DNA of 64,000 nt from Pseudomonadota bacterium (GTDB taxonomy: Bacteria; Pseudomonadota; Alphaproteobacteria; Paracaedibacterales; CAITNM01): the NCBI GenBank assembly GCA_018062345.1, contig JAGOSL010000005.1, positions 34,192 through 98,191 of the forward strand. The letters are read 5' to 3'. The notes below the pieces were generated by a model. That model saw only the letters and a list, made by a program, of their open reading frames with translations, was not told the DNA's origin and made no database searches. The translations under genes were made by a program, and so were the position numbers. Below, piece after piece: positions 36,608 to 45,482 of this stretch. Numbering within the stretch: position 1 is the stretch's first letter; every line of letters begins with the position of its first letter.

Positions 36608-38536
36608 TTACGCCAGTGCTTTTGGTAGTTTTGCCACCAGTCGGATTGAAACCGTTAAATCTTCAAGCTGAAAATGCGGTCTTATATAAGCAACTGCTGT
36701 ATATGAACCCGGTTGTCCAGGAATTTCGAATACATCAATTCTTGCTTCGCGCAGTGGGTATTTAGCCTTTATTTCCTGAGGGGCTCCGTCGTTTAGCAAA
36801 ACGTATTGTGCAATCCACGTATTAAGGTAGTGCGCAACATTGTCTTTTGACATAAAACTACCAATTTTATCGCGCATAATAACTTTAATATAGTGAGCAA
36901 AGCGTGACGCAGCCATTATATAAGGCAGTCTTGTTGATAAATTTGCATTTGCTGTTGCGTCATCAAGGTTGTACTTTTTTGGTTTTTGTGATGTTTGGCC
37001 GCCAAAGAATGCTGCATAATCTGTTCCTTTGCAATGACACAAAGTAATAAATCCATTTTCACTAAGTTCTTTTTCTCGGCGATCGGTAACGCTAACTTCT
37101 GTTGGGCATTTCAATGCAATATCACCGTCTGGTGTTTTAAATGTATAAGGAGGCAATCCTTCAACAATTCCGCCACCCTCAACGCCACGAATAGCTGCTG
37201 TCCAACGATACAGGCTGAATGCATTGCACATACGTTCAGCAAGTGCGAATGCAGCGTTACCCCAACAGAAGAATTTGCTATCTGCTATACCAACATCTTC
37301 TTTAAAATTTAAACCTTCAACTGGGCATGTGTCTGGCCCGTATGGGAGACGCATTAGCACTCTAGGTAAAGCCAAGCTAACATAACGTGAATCTGGAGAG
37401 TTTCTAAAACTATGCCATTTTACTAGCTCTAGACTATCCATGACTTTACTTAAATCTCTGGGAACTCCTAAGTCTTCAAAACTGTCCAAATCAAAAAGCA
37501 TGGGATGAGCTGCACTTATAAAGGGTGCATGTGCTGCTGCAGCAACCCCTGATATCTTCTCTAACAAATCCATATCCATCGGTGATCTTCCAAATTCAAA
37601 ATCACCAACTAAACAAGAATAAGGATGTCCCCCAAAAGTGCCATATTCTTCTTCGTAAATTTTCTTAAATAGCTGACTTTGATCAAATTCAACAGCTTTA
37701 TCTAGATCATTATGTAGCTCTTGGCGAGTAAGGTTTAGCAATCGTAGCTTTAAGTGTTCGCCTGTTTCAGCTTTGTATACTAAGTATGACAACCCTCTCC
37801 ATGCGCCTTCTAATTTTAAGAAATCTGGGTGATGCATGATTTCATTAAGTTGGGTTGTTAAAAGATTATCGATACGATCCATATGGTATGCCAAATAGTG
37901 ATTAGGTATTTTTGGCTCATTTTCGTCAGGGGCGGCAACCTGTTGTAAAAATTCTTTTAAAATATTTAGAACAATTGGTCTTTGAGATTCGTCTCGAATC
38001 ATTTTCCCATCTGCTAAAATCTTATTTAGGTCGTCACCAGTTCCAGCAGTAATTTGATCGGATAAAGCTTTTTGTTTTTTAGCATCAGCCATAATAGCTG
38101 ATAGCATGTCAGCTAATGCATCATTGCCATCAAGCTTATTCATGAGATCTTTTAGATGACAACGAGAATCATATAATTTGCTTAAATCATCAACTCTTTT
38201 AACAATGTTTAATGGCTCAAAATCCTCAATTGATGTAAAAAATAACTCTAATGAGGTTTCCGTCTTATCTGCGCTTAATTTATAGGGCACAGTGATTGCT
38301 AGGCGTGGCTTTATGGACTCTAGAACTTGCGGGAAATTATCGCGATCAATTTCAACAAATTTTCTTTCTTTTAAAGAAGGGAGAGGATCAACTAGATGGC
38401 CAGATAAATCTGCAAGAATTCCTACAACAAAAGGCAGTTCTTTCATCTCGATAGCATCACCAATTTCAACGTCATAAGTAATTTGAACACGCGGTGGGCG
38501 TACTCGGTCGAGCTTATGCTGAATACTTTCGACCAT
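36608..38536 (-). CDS. Fused type VI sheath protein TssB-TssC
   Basis: One 642-residue frame holds both contractile-sheath subunits. Residues 1 to about 155 are a full TssB/VipA (SIQHKLDRVRPPRVQITYD, FVVGILADLSG, RKFVEIDRDNF, SIKPRLAI, the LDGNDALADML helix). After a linker of roughly 20-50 residues, residues about 185-642 are TssC/VipB (LTTQLNEIMHHPDFLKLEGAWRGL, CLVGDFEF, HAPFISAAHPMLF, FCWGNAAFALAERM, YLNTWIAQYV). Summed family lengths (about 165 + 490) match. In most T6SS loci the two are separate genes. The gene heads the leftward cluster, divergent from mscS. No stop, slippery run or start signal at the junction suggests two proteins. Confidence 0.9.
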   Translation of the reverse strand: MVESIQHKLDRVRPPRVQITYDVEIGDAIEMKELPFVVGILADLSGHLVDPLPSLKERKFVEIDRDNFPQVLESIKPRLAITVPYKLSADKTETSLELFFTSIEDFEPLNIVKRVDDLSKLYDSRCHLKDLMNKLDGNDALADMLSAIMADAKKQKALSDQITAGTGDDLNKILADGKMIRDESQRPIVLNILKEFLQQVAAPDENEPKIPNHYLAYHMDRIDNLLTTQLNEIMHHPDFLKLEGAWRGLSYLVYKAETGEHLKLRLLNLTRQELHNDLDKAVEFDQSQLFKKIYEEEYGTFGGHPYSCLVGDFEFGRSPMDMDLLEKISGVAAAAHAPFISAAHPMLFDLDSFEDLGVPRDLSKVMDSLELVKWHSFRNSPDSRYVSLALPRVLMRLPYGPDTCPVEGLNFKEDVGIADSKFFCWGNAAFALAERMCNAFSLYRWTAAIRGVEGGGIVEGLPPYTFKTPDGDIALKCPTEVSVTDRREKELSENGFITLCHCKGTDYAAFFGGQTSQKPKKYNLDDATANANLSTRLPYIMAASRFAHYIKVIMRDKIGSFMSKDNVAHYLNTWIAQYVLLNDGAPQEIKAKYPLREARIDVFEIPGQPGSYTAVAYIRPHFQLEDLTVSIRLVAKLPKALA

Positions 38537-38745
38537 AATCTATTCCTCTTTTGTTACTTTGGGTGCTATTTGCCCAATGATCCTTGATTCTATTAAATAG
38601 AAGCTTTATTAAAATTTCGTTAAAATCCTGTTACTTTTTAAAATGAATTATTTTTATTTGCATTGAGAGGTTTTTGCCGCTACAGCATTGGTAAACTCTT
38701 GAACATAGGCTAGAATTAGGCCATTCCTAGTTTTTACTATTAATT

Positions 38746-39810
38746 ATGTTGAAATTGTTAATTTGTATCACTTTTACCTGTTTGTGCGCTTTTCAGGCTG
38801 CAGACATTTCAGTTGCGGAAAATTCCTCTCAAAAGGGTCTTGCTCAAATATCTCCTGGCATTACAGCAAATCCTGATTATGTGAAAACTAAAAGTGGGCA
38901 TAAATTAATGCCTGATATTGATATCGATAATATTATGGCTCAAAAACTTATAAATAATTACAAAATTAAAGATTTACAGAGTCTATTAAAAACAGAGAGC
39001 ATTATAAGCATAGGTTTGTTGCTTAGCCGTCTCGGGGTAATTTTACTGATATTCACGGTTATGTGGAAAACAATTAATCGCTTTACGCTTCGTTTTGTTG
39101 GCTCCATTGCAAAAAATTACAAACGACGAAAAAATTCTCAAGCTTTAGCAAAAACAGCCGGTCCTATTTTGAACTCAATACTTCATTGGGCCTTGATATG
39201 CATAACATTACTAATCATTCTTGCTGAAATTGGTGTGGATATTATGCCAATCATTTACAGCTTTAGTATTCTTGGTTTGGCTATTTCAATAGGCTCACAA
39301 ACATTGGTTAAGGACATTATATCGGGAATTTTAACCTTATTCGAAGGTATTGTATCTGTAGGCGAAGTGGTTCAAATTAATGGTAGTGTGGGTACAATTG
39401 AGGGGATGTCCCTCAGGTCTATAGAGTTTCGTCATGGTAACGGAACTATGCAAGTGATTTCATTTTCTGAAATTAGTAGCTTAATTAATTTGTCTCGTGA
39501 TTATTCCGTGTGCACAATCGTTTTGCCTGTAGGTCATGAAGCGAATGTTTACGATGTTGAAAAAACTTATAAGGATGTGTTCAATGAATTAAAAACCAGC
39601 AAAGAATGGAAAAATCAGATTATTGGTGATATTGACCTTAATGGAGTTTCTTCTATTGCCGAAACAGCTATTTATTTTAAAGCTTCTATGCGCACTAAGC
39701 CTGATCCTTATGATCTTTTTGGGCAAGAATTTCGTAAGCGACTTTTTGTTCAAATGAAAGAACGCAAGATTCCTGCGCCAAAATTTGCTAGTGTAGTGAT
39801 CGAAAATTGA
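38746..39810 (+). CDS. mscS: MscS-family mechanosensitive channel
   Basis: A 354-residue small-conductance mechanosensitive channel relieving hypo-osmotic stress. A signal peptide (MLKLLICITFTCLCAFQAAD) is followed by a polar periplasmic stretch, three membrane helices (about 80-175) and the pore-lining helix SIGSQTLVKDIISGILTLFEG (in two parts), then the beta domain with VGEVVQINGSVGTIEGMSLR and the cytoplasmic alpha/beta domain. The signal sequence plus N-terminal domain makes it longer than MscS itself. DUF3501 follows after 17 bases. Divergent from the T6SS cluster. Confidence 0.9.
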   Translation: MLKLLICITFTCLCAFQAADISVAENSSQKGLAQISPGITANPDYVKTKSGHKLMPDIDIDNIMAQKLINNYKIKDLQSLLKTESIISIGLLLSRLGVILLIFTVMWKTINRFTLRFVGSIAKNYKRRKNSQALAKTAGPILNSILHWALICITLLIILAEIGVDIMPIIYSFSILGLAISIGSQTLVKDIISGILTLFEGIVSVGEVVQINGSVGTIEGMSLRSIEFRHGNGTMQVISFSEISSLINLSRDYSVCTIVLPVGHEANVYDVEKTYKDVFNELKTSKEWKNQIIGDIDLNGVSSIAETAIYFKASMRTKPDPYDLFGQEFRKRLFVQMKERKIPAPKFASVVIEN

Positions 39811-39827
39811 ATTGAGATTTTTTTGCT

Positions 39828-40424
39828 ATGTTAACAAGCGCTGATATATTATCTGTTGAAGAATTTGAAAAAGTTAGACAACAGAAGAAAGCAGAAATTC
39901 TTCAAATAAAGGAGAATCGTCGCGTTGCTGTTGGGCCTGATATTACTTTCTACTTTGAAAACACCCAAACAATCTGGTGGCAAATTCAAGAAATGTTGCG
40001 TATTGAAAATGGTGGTGCTGAGCAGGTAGCAGATGAATTGTTAGCTTATAATCCGCTAATTCCTATAAAACATGAGAAAGCTTACGAAATATCTGCCACA
40101 ATGATGATTGAAATAGATGATTCAGTACGCCGAAAAGTGGTGCTAAATCAATTGTTTGGGATTGACCGTCATATTATGTTTGAGCTGAAAAACACAACTA
40201 TTCCAGCAATTAGCATAGATCCCAGCATTGAAAGAAATCGAGAAGAAGATCATAAGACTTCGGCAGTGCATTTTTTGAAATGGCTTGTGCCAGCAGATAG
40301 AGTTGGGATTTTTTTGAGTGAGGATGTGTATCTTACTATCAACCACCCATATTATTCGTTCAAAGTTAATCTGCCCTTATCTTTGAAGCATAGTTTAAGA
40401 ACAGATTTCGAAGTGATGAGTTAG
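39828..40424 (+). CDS. DUF3501 family protein
   Basis: A 198-residue DUF3501 protein of unknown function, recognised by the opening LTSADILSVEEFEKVR, then RRVAVGPDITFYFENTQTIWWQIQEMLR and the ELLAYNPLIP segment (given here in parts). Family members usually sit beside a rubrerythrin and an Fe-S heterodisulfide-reductase-like gene, suggesting an oxidative-stress role. Here the only rubrerythrin is 11.5 kb away, so the link has been broken. It follows mscS closely. Confidence 0.85.
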   Translation: MLTSADILSVEEFEKVRQQKKAEILQIKENRRVAVGPDITFYFENTQTIWWQIQEMLRIENGGAEQVADELLAYNPLIPIKHEKAYEISATMMIEIDDSVRRKVVLNQLFGIDRHIMFELKNTTIPAISIDPSIERNREEDHKTSAVHFLKWLVPADRVGIFLSEDVYLTINHPYYSFKVNLPLSLKHSLRTDFEVMS

Positions 40425-40472
40425 TTGACTTTATGTTTTTGAGAACGTTCAATTAACCATATTCGCCAAGTT

Positions 40473-40504
40473 AAAGCTGTAGCGCAGACAAATATGTCAG
40501 CTTT
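40473..40504. terminator. Candidate bidirectional terminator between DUF3501 and rnj
   Basis: AAAGCTG (40473-40479) and CAGCTTT (40498-40504) form a 7-bp stem with an 18-base loop in the gap between two convergent genes, with short T-runs on both sides. The loop is long, so the call is tentative. Confidence 0.35.
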
Positions 40505-40542
40505 TAGGTCATGATTTTACAGCTAATCAAGGCGATGAACTT

Positions 40543-42195
40543 CTAAACGCTTCTTACCAAATGTACGTCAACCACGGGTTTTTTACCAAAACGCTGGTTG
40601 CATTCTTGTTTTATGACACGTTGTAATGCTTCAATGTAGTTTTTTTCTTTTCCTAGATCTTGATGCATTGTGCGACGAATAATATTTTGCATACCATCTT
40701 GAAAATCCTGTGCTTCTTCGCCATCTTCCACAAGGCCATGTGCACTTATCGTTGGTGTTCCTTGGATTTGACAAATATCATCCACCGGAATGCTCACAAA
40801 AATTACACCTTGAATAGAGATTTTTTGACGTTCTTTAAGAATAGGGCTTTGCATCGAAACTAAGCATTTCCCGTCAATTCCCCAGCGTCCTGAATTAACT
40901 CTCTCAATTATTTCAGGCTTACTTCCTGCTAACTCGATGAGCGTGCCATTTGAAGGAACTAAAGCTTGCTCTATTCCGTTAGCTAAACCTAATTCAGCTT
41001 GCGCTTGCATGTGACGAGCTTCGCCATGCACAGGAATTAGCGATTTTGGTTTTACCCAGCTGTACATAGCTTTTAAATCTTCTTGGGCTGGATGCCCAGA
41101 TACATGCACGTCTTCTTCATGAGCCGTAATAATACGAACACCTTGATGCACTAAATGATTCTGCATATTTGCTATGGCACGTTCATTTCCTGGAATAACT
41201 CGTGAAGAAAATATTACAGTATCATCTTTATCTAATGATACGATGTGATGATCGCGTTGAGCTATTCTTGTTAGTGCTGAGCGACCTTCTCCTTGTGATC
41301 CAGTGCATATAAAAAGTACTTTATCCCTTGGCATGTCCATTGCCTGATCGGCACGGATAAATCCTGGTAAACCTTTCAGATATCCCGAAAGAGTTGCTGC
41401 GCGAATCATTTTTTCTAGTGATCTTCCAAGTAAAGCTACTTTTCTTCCATTTTTTTTTGCTGAATAAGCGATAGATTCAACACGTGCAACGTTTGACGAA
41501 AAACAACAAACTGCAATTCTACCATTTGGAATTTGTGCAATGACTTTTTCAAGTTCGTCTCGTACTTCTCCTTCCGATCCTGTTGAGCCTTTATCAAATA
41601 CATTGGTGGAATCGCAAATTAAAGATAAAACACCTTCTTTGCCGATTTCCTTTAATCGATTTTTATTTGTAGTTTCGCCAAGTAATGGTTGAGGGTCAAT
41701 TTTCCAGTCTCCCGTATGGAGCACACAGCCATGTTCTGTGCGGATTGCTAATGCGTTTGGTTCAGGAATTGAGTGAGTAAGAGTGATGTATTCAACATCA
41801 AATGAACCAATTTGCACGCGACCGGAAAGAGGCACTTCAATAATTTTAACTTGTTTGCCCCAAGATTTTTCTTCCAGTTTCTGGCGTAAAATTTGTGCTG
41901 TAAATGGAGTTGCATAAACCGGGCATTTTAAATATGGCCATAAGTAAGGCACTGCACCGATATGATCTTCATGTGCATGAGTTAAAACGAGAGCTTTAAT
42001 ATTCTCTGCGTGATCAAGTATTGCTGATGGATCAGGCATAATTATATCAATGCCAAGGCGGTCGCCAAAAGTAATGCCGCAATCAACGATAATCCACTCT
42101 TTATTGTGGCCAAAAAGATTTAGATTCATGCCGATTTCACCGGCGCCACCAAGTGGTAAAAACCAAAAGTTGGTTTTTTTAGGAGTATTTAACAC
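40543..42195 (-). CDS. rnj: Ribonuclease J
   Basis: A metallo-beta-lactamase/beta-CASP RNase with endo- and 5'-3' exonuclease activity that replaces RNase E functions in many alphaproteobacteria. The metal site is LTHAHEDHIGAVPYL; LHTGDWKIDP and the beta-CASP motif HVSGHPAQEDLK with IPVHGEARHM follow. Length is 550 residues. fmt lies 14 bases upstream on the same strand, so the two are probably cotranscribed. Confidence 0.95.
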   Translation of the reverse strand: MLNTPKKTNFWFLPLGGAGEIGMNLNLFGHNKEWIIVDCGITFGDRLGIDIIMPDPSAILDHAENIKALVLTHAHEDHIGAVPYLWPYLKCPVYATPFTAQILRQKLEEKSWGKQVKIIEVPLSGRVQIGSFDVEYITLTHSIPEPNALAIRTEHGCVLHTGDWKIDPQPLLGETTNKNRLKEIGKEGVLSLICDSTNVFDKGSTGSEGEVRDELEKVIAQIPNGRIAVCCFSSNVARVESIAYSAKKNGRKVALLGRSLEKMIRAATLSGYLKGLPGFIRADQAMDMPRDKVLFICTGSQGEGRSALTRIAQRDHHIVSLDKDDTVIFSSRVIPGNERAIANMQNHLVHQGVRIITAHEEDVHVSGHPAQEDLKAMYSWVKPKSLIPVHGEARHMQAQAELGLANGIEQALVPSNGTLIELAGSKPEIIERVNSGRWGIDGKCLVSMQSPILKERQKISIQGVIFVSIPVDDICQIQGTPTISAHGLVEDGEEAQDFQDGMQNIIRRTMHQDLGKEKNYIEALQRVIKQECNQRFGKKPVVDVHLVRSV

Positions 42196-42209
42196 AAAAA
42201 TTCCTTAAA

Positions 42210-43142
42210 CTATTTTTCAAAAATGATATCTTTTCCCCGATAACCATTTAAAAAGTCACTATTTGATACGTGCTTTGATCCGGGTCGTTGTAGCATTTTA
42301 GGCTGGATTGATCCTATTTTGCAAGAAATTAACAACAAATCATCCTTTGTGTACGTCCAAGTACCGGGTTCGCTAAGTTGAATATGGTTGGTAACTTCTG
42401 CTTCAAGGATTTTTATTATTTCGCCATCAAGAGAGGTTATAGAACCAGGCCAAGGGGTCATAGCACGAATTTTTTGCACAACTTCTCCTGCGCTGCAATC
42501 AAAATTCAACAAACTTTCCTCTTTTTTAAGTTTGTGTGCGTATGTAATCCCTTCAATGGGTTGGGCAGATGGCTGAAGTTTTTCTTTTAAAATATCTGGT
42601 AAGCATTCAATCAGAGCCTGTGATCCAAGGGTTACCATTTTATCGTGCAAAGTTTGACTAGTATCATTGGAATCAATGAAGATTTTTTTGATATAGAGGA
42701 TTGCTCCAGTATCTAATCCCTGATCCATTTGCATAATTGTAATACCAGTTTGCTTGTCGCCTGCCTCAATGGCACGATGAATTGGTGCGGCACCCCTCCA
42801 TCGTGGCAACAGGGATGCATGAATATTGACGCAACCAAGTCTTGGTGCTTCTAAAATTGGCTTAGGAAGTAATAATCCATATGCTGCAACAATGGCTAGA
42901 TCAGCATTTAATGCTCTAAATTTTTCTTGCTCATCCAAAGACTTTAATGTAGTTGGTGAATATACTGGGATGTTATTTTCTAAGGCAAATTCATGCACTG
43001 GTGACTTAGTTTCAGTGTGCCCCCTTCCTCTTGGGCGAGGAGGCTGGGTATAAACGGCTATGACTGTATAACCAGCATTTACGAGAGCTTGCAAAGGTGA
43101 AAGGGCAAATTCTGGCGTGCCCATAAAAATAATTTTAGTCAT
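42210..43142 (-). CDS. fmt: Methionyl-tRNA formyltransferase
   Basis: Formylates initiator Met-tRNA from 10-formyl-THF. The N-terminal FMGTPEFALSPLQAL and the catalytic segment HASLLPRWRGAAPIHRAIEAG (in parts) with QMDQGLDTG are diagnostic; the C-terminal OB-like tRNA-binding domain begins at about residue 205. Length is 310 residues. The usual partner def is not adjacent. It reads into rnj and is divergent from nuoA. Confidence 0.96.
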   Translation of the reverse strand: MTKIIFMGTPEFALSPLQALVNAGYTVIAVYTQPPRPRGRGHTETKSPVHEFALENNIPVYSPTTLKSLDEQEKFRALNADLAIVAAYGLLLPKPILEAPRLGCVNIHASLLPRWRGAAPIHRAIEAGDKQTGITIMQMDQGLDTGAILYIKKIFIDSNDTSQTLHDKMVTLGSQALIECLPDILKEKLQPSAQPIEGITYAHKLKKEESLLNFDCSAGEVVQKIRAMTPWPGSITSLDGEIIKILEAEVTNHIQLSEPGTWTYTKDDLLLISCKIGSIQPKMLQRPGSKHVSNSDFLNGYRGKDIIFEK

Positions 43143-43280
43143 TATGTTTTATTTTCTATTTTGTGTTCAGTATAGTGTGCAACGCTTTTGTCAGCAAAGT
43201 TAAAACAAAAAATCTGATTCGAACTTGGTAACTTATTGTATTTCGCGTAAGCTTAATCTAGTTGTTTTTAAGACTGCTAC

Positions 43281-43652
43281 ATGGCATTGGACGAGTATTT
43301 CTATATATTAATTTTTTTAAGTGTTGCTTTTGGTTTTGCATCACTGCTTCTTGGAATTTCTTGGTTAAGAAGCAAAAGAAACGCATATGCTCAGAAAAAC
43401 ACTTCCTATGAATGCGGGTTTGATTCGTTTGATTCTGCTAAGAAAAATGCTCGCCGACAATTTGATATACAATTTTATTTGGTTGCCATTCTTTTCATTA
43501 TTTTTGATTTGGAAATTGCATTCTTGTTTCCTTGGGCAATTTCACTAGAATATATTGGTTGGTCGGGTTTTTGGTCGATGATGATATTTTTAAGTATTTT
43601 AACAATCGGCTTTGTTTACGAGTGGAAGAAAGGTGCGCTTGATTGGCATTAG
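43281..43652 (+). CDS. nuoA: NADH-quinone oxidoreductase subunit A
   Basis: A three-helix membrane subunit of complex I, 123 residues. The loop between TM1 and TM2 has the conserved YECGFDSFD cysteine segment, and [12 protein letters not shown] is the diagnostic TM2 acidic motif. nuoB starts one base after the stop. nuoC and nuoD, which usually follow, are absent; csrA and flagellar genes come next. Confidence 0.96.
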   Translation: MALDEYFYILIFLSVAFGFASLLLGISWLRSKRNAYAQKNTSYECGFDSFDSAKKNARRQFDIQFYLVAILFIIFDLEIAFLFPWAISLEYIGWSGFWSMMIFLSILTIGFVYEWKKGALDWH

Positions 43653-43653
43653 T

Positions 43654-44193
43654 ATGTTAGAAAAACTCGAGGACTTAAAAGCATATCTTCCGCAATCGCT
43701 ACAAAATGAAAAGGAATTATTTCAATCGATTAATCAGGAAATTTCTAATAAAGGCTATATTTTAGCCAAGCTTGACCAGGTTGCTGCATGGGCGCAAAGC
43801 AATTCTTTATGGCCAATGACCTTCGGCTTAGCTTGTTGCGCTGTTGAGATGATGCATAGCGCAGCCAGTCGCTATGATCTTGATCGATTTGGTCTTCTTT
43901 TCAGGCCAAGTCCTAGGCAATCAGATGTTATGATAGTGGCAGGTACTTTAACTAATAAAATGGCTCCAGCATTGCGTAGAGTTTACGACCAAATGCCTGA
44001 GCCTCGTTGGGTTATTTCCATGGGTAGTTGCGCTAATGGTGGTGGTTATTATCATTACTCTTATTCAGTCACGCGTGGATGTGACCGAATTATTCCAGTG
44101 GATGTTTATGTTCCTGGGTGCCCACCAACTGCGGAAGCATTAATTTATGGAATTATGCTTTTGCAACAAAAAATTACGCAGAAAATTTTTTAA
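43654..44193 (+). CDS. nuoB: NADH-quinone oxidoreductase subunit B
   Basis: Carries the N2 [4Fe-4S] cluster that hands electrons to quinone. Cluster cysteines are in [27 protein letters not shown] and [12 protein letters not shown]. The start is ATG 43654 (MLEKLEDL, 179 residues); an upstream TTG at 43612 is in frame inside nuoA but adds residues not seen in relatives. The one-base gap from nuoA suggests coupling. Confidence 0.96.
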   Translation: MLEKLEDLKAYLPQSLQNEKELFQSINQEISNKGYILAKLDQVAAWAQSNSLWPMTFGLACCAVEMMHSAASRYDLDRFGLLFRPSPRQSDVMIVAGTLTNKMAPALRRVYDQMPEPRWVISMGSCANGGGYYHYSYSVTRGCDRIIPVDVYVPGCPPTAEALIYGIMLLQQKITQKIF

Positions 44194-44339
44194 GATCAGA
44201 ATGAATATATTTGCAAGTTAAAATGAGATTATTAGAAGATTAGCGGGATTATAGGATTTTTGTGCAGTAAATTGAGAAGGGATCTCCATTATTCTAACGT
44301 TAGTGTGTATCGTTTTTGTTAGGATGAGTCGCGCTAAGG

Positions 44340-44585
44340 TTAGTTTTTTTCTCCAACACGAATTTTTTGAGGTATTTTGATCATTTCTTCAACCTCTTCG
44401 ACGTTTTCGCTAGCCATTTTATTTTCTTGTTTAATGCGCTCGTAGAGTTCTTTACGCAAAACTGAAGCAGTTTGGGGATATTCAAATCCAAGTTTCACGA
44501 TACGTCCATTAATATCTAAAACTGTGCAAATGATGTTATCATTGATAATAATAGATTCTCCAATTTTACGACTGAGACTCAACAT
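44340..44585 (-). CDS. csrA: Carbon storage regulator CsrA
   Basis: A small RNA-binding translational regulator that binds GGA-containing hairpins, known to control flagellar and metabolic mRNAs. The N-terminal MLSLSRKIGESIIIND and the VRKELYERIKQEN-like helix (LRKELYERIKQEN here) fit the family; the usual internal RGQVRLGI strand reads NGRIVKLGFEYP. Length is 81 residues with a longer acidic tail than average. Divergent from flgB, with which it shares an 80-bp gap holding a CtrA-like box. Confidence 0.93.
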   Translation of the reverse strand: MLSLSRKIGESIIINDNIICTVLDINGRIVKLGFEYPQTASVLRKELYERIKQENKMASENVEEVEEMIKIPQKIRVGEKN

Positions 44586-44605
44586 ACCTAAACACTCTTA
44601 TAAAT

Positions 44606-44620
44606 TTAATTAAATGTTAA
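44606..44620. promoter_or_regulatory. CtrA-like box TTAA-N7-TTAA between csrA and flgB
   Basis: TTAA (44606-44609) and TTAA (44617-44620) are separated by exactly 7 bases, the full alphaproteobacterial CtrA consensus, 46 bases before the flgB start. CtrA drives flagellar genes in Caulobacter relatives. In DNA this AT-rich several such matches would occur by chance in 64 kb; the position, not the match, is the argument. Confidence 0.4.
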
Positions 44621-44665
44621 ACAATTTTTTTTATTATACCTAGTAGAAAAGCAAGATTTTTTTTT

Positions 44666-45034
44666 ATGAGTCTTTTTAACGACAAAATTTCACTGTTGCT
44701 TAACCATAGAATGACGTGGCTTGGCGCACGTTCTAACCTTATGGCAGAAAATATTGCATTAGCAGATGTTAAAGGTGCCACACGCAGAGAAATGCTTCCA
44801 TTTCGTCAAGTTCTAAAGCGACATAATGCTATCCCGAGCCCAGATAATGCGCCAGTCAAATTAATAAAAATTGATAAGAATGATACAATAGGAACGAAAA
44901 CAGAAATTTCTAGAGAAATGGAAACTCTAGAAATGTCGCGAGCCGTTCTTGAGCATGATGCAATTGTAAGCACGGTTAAGGGCTTTCACCAATTAATAAA
45001 ATCAATTTTAAGTATGTCGCAAGGAGCGGGATAA
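44666..45034 (+). CDS. flgB: Flagellar basal-body rod protein FlgB
   Basis: A proximal rod subunit of the flagellum, 122 residues. The N-terminal region LNHRMTWLGARSNLMAENIALAD (in parts) has the rod-family ARxxLMAENIAnad pattern, and the C-terminal METLEMSRAVLEHDAIVS helix is typical. flgC starts 6 bases after the stop. The usual third gene fliE does not follow; icd lies convergent instead. The leader is an unusual nine-T run directly before the ATG, with no good ribosome-binding site. Confidence 0.9.
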   Translation: MSLFNDKISLLLNHRMTWLGARSNLMAENIALADVKGATRREMLPFRQVLKRHNAIPSPDNAPVKLIKIDKNDTIGTKTEISREMETLEMSRAVLEHDAIVSTVKGFHQLIKSILSMSQGAG

Positions 45035-45040
45035 TATTTT

Positions 45041-45472
45041 ATGGCTTTAGGCGCAACACAATCCACTCTATCACGGGCGCTGCACACAACCGTATCTGGC
45101 ATGATTGTGCAAAATAAGCGTATGCTTATTATTGCAGAAAACCTTGCTAACGTTGGGGTTAGGAATACTGTCGCGGGCCAAATGCCATATGGTCGTCGCG
45201 TGCCTTCTTTTGAGACGTTCTTTGATAAAAAATCCAAAGCTCAGCTTGTAGCTTTAGGGAAGATTCATAAAGACAGAACTCCTTTTCCAAAAATTTTTGC
45301 GCCAGAAGATCCTGCTGCAGATAAAGACGGTTTTGTGTATGAATCAAATGTACGCGCCGTTCTTGAGATGGCGGATATGCGTGAAGCTGTGCGCAGTCAT
45401 GAAGGTTGTCTTAAGGCTTATGAGCGCATTTTAGGAATGTTACAAAACACAATCAGTATTTTGAAAAACTAG
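45041..45472 (+). CDS. flgC: Flagellar basal-body rod protein FlgC
   Basis: A second rod subunit, 143 residues. The N-terminal ALHTTVSGMIVQNKRMLIIAENLANVGV (in parts) is the rod/hook heptad helix, and the C-terminal YESNVRAVLEMADMREAVRSHEGCLKAYE fits the FlgC end. Together with flgB it shows that a flagellum, or at least its rod genes, is retained; the remaining flagellar genes must lie elsewhere. Confidence 0.9.
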   Translation: MALGATQSTLSRALHTTVSGMIVQNKRMLIIAENLANVGVRNTVAGQMPYGRRVPSFETFFDKKSKAQLVALGKIHKDRTPFPKIFAPEDPAADKDGFVYESNVRAVLEMADMREAVRSHEGCLKAYERILGMLQNTISILKN

Positions 45473-45482
45473 TTACTAAGAT

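Noticed and set aside
44193..44340. Short palindrome CTAACGTTAG and repeated GTTAG in the nuoB/csrA gap
   Set aside because: Too short, no T-run and no recurrent copies noticed; no function can be supported.
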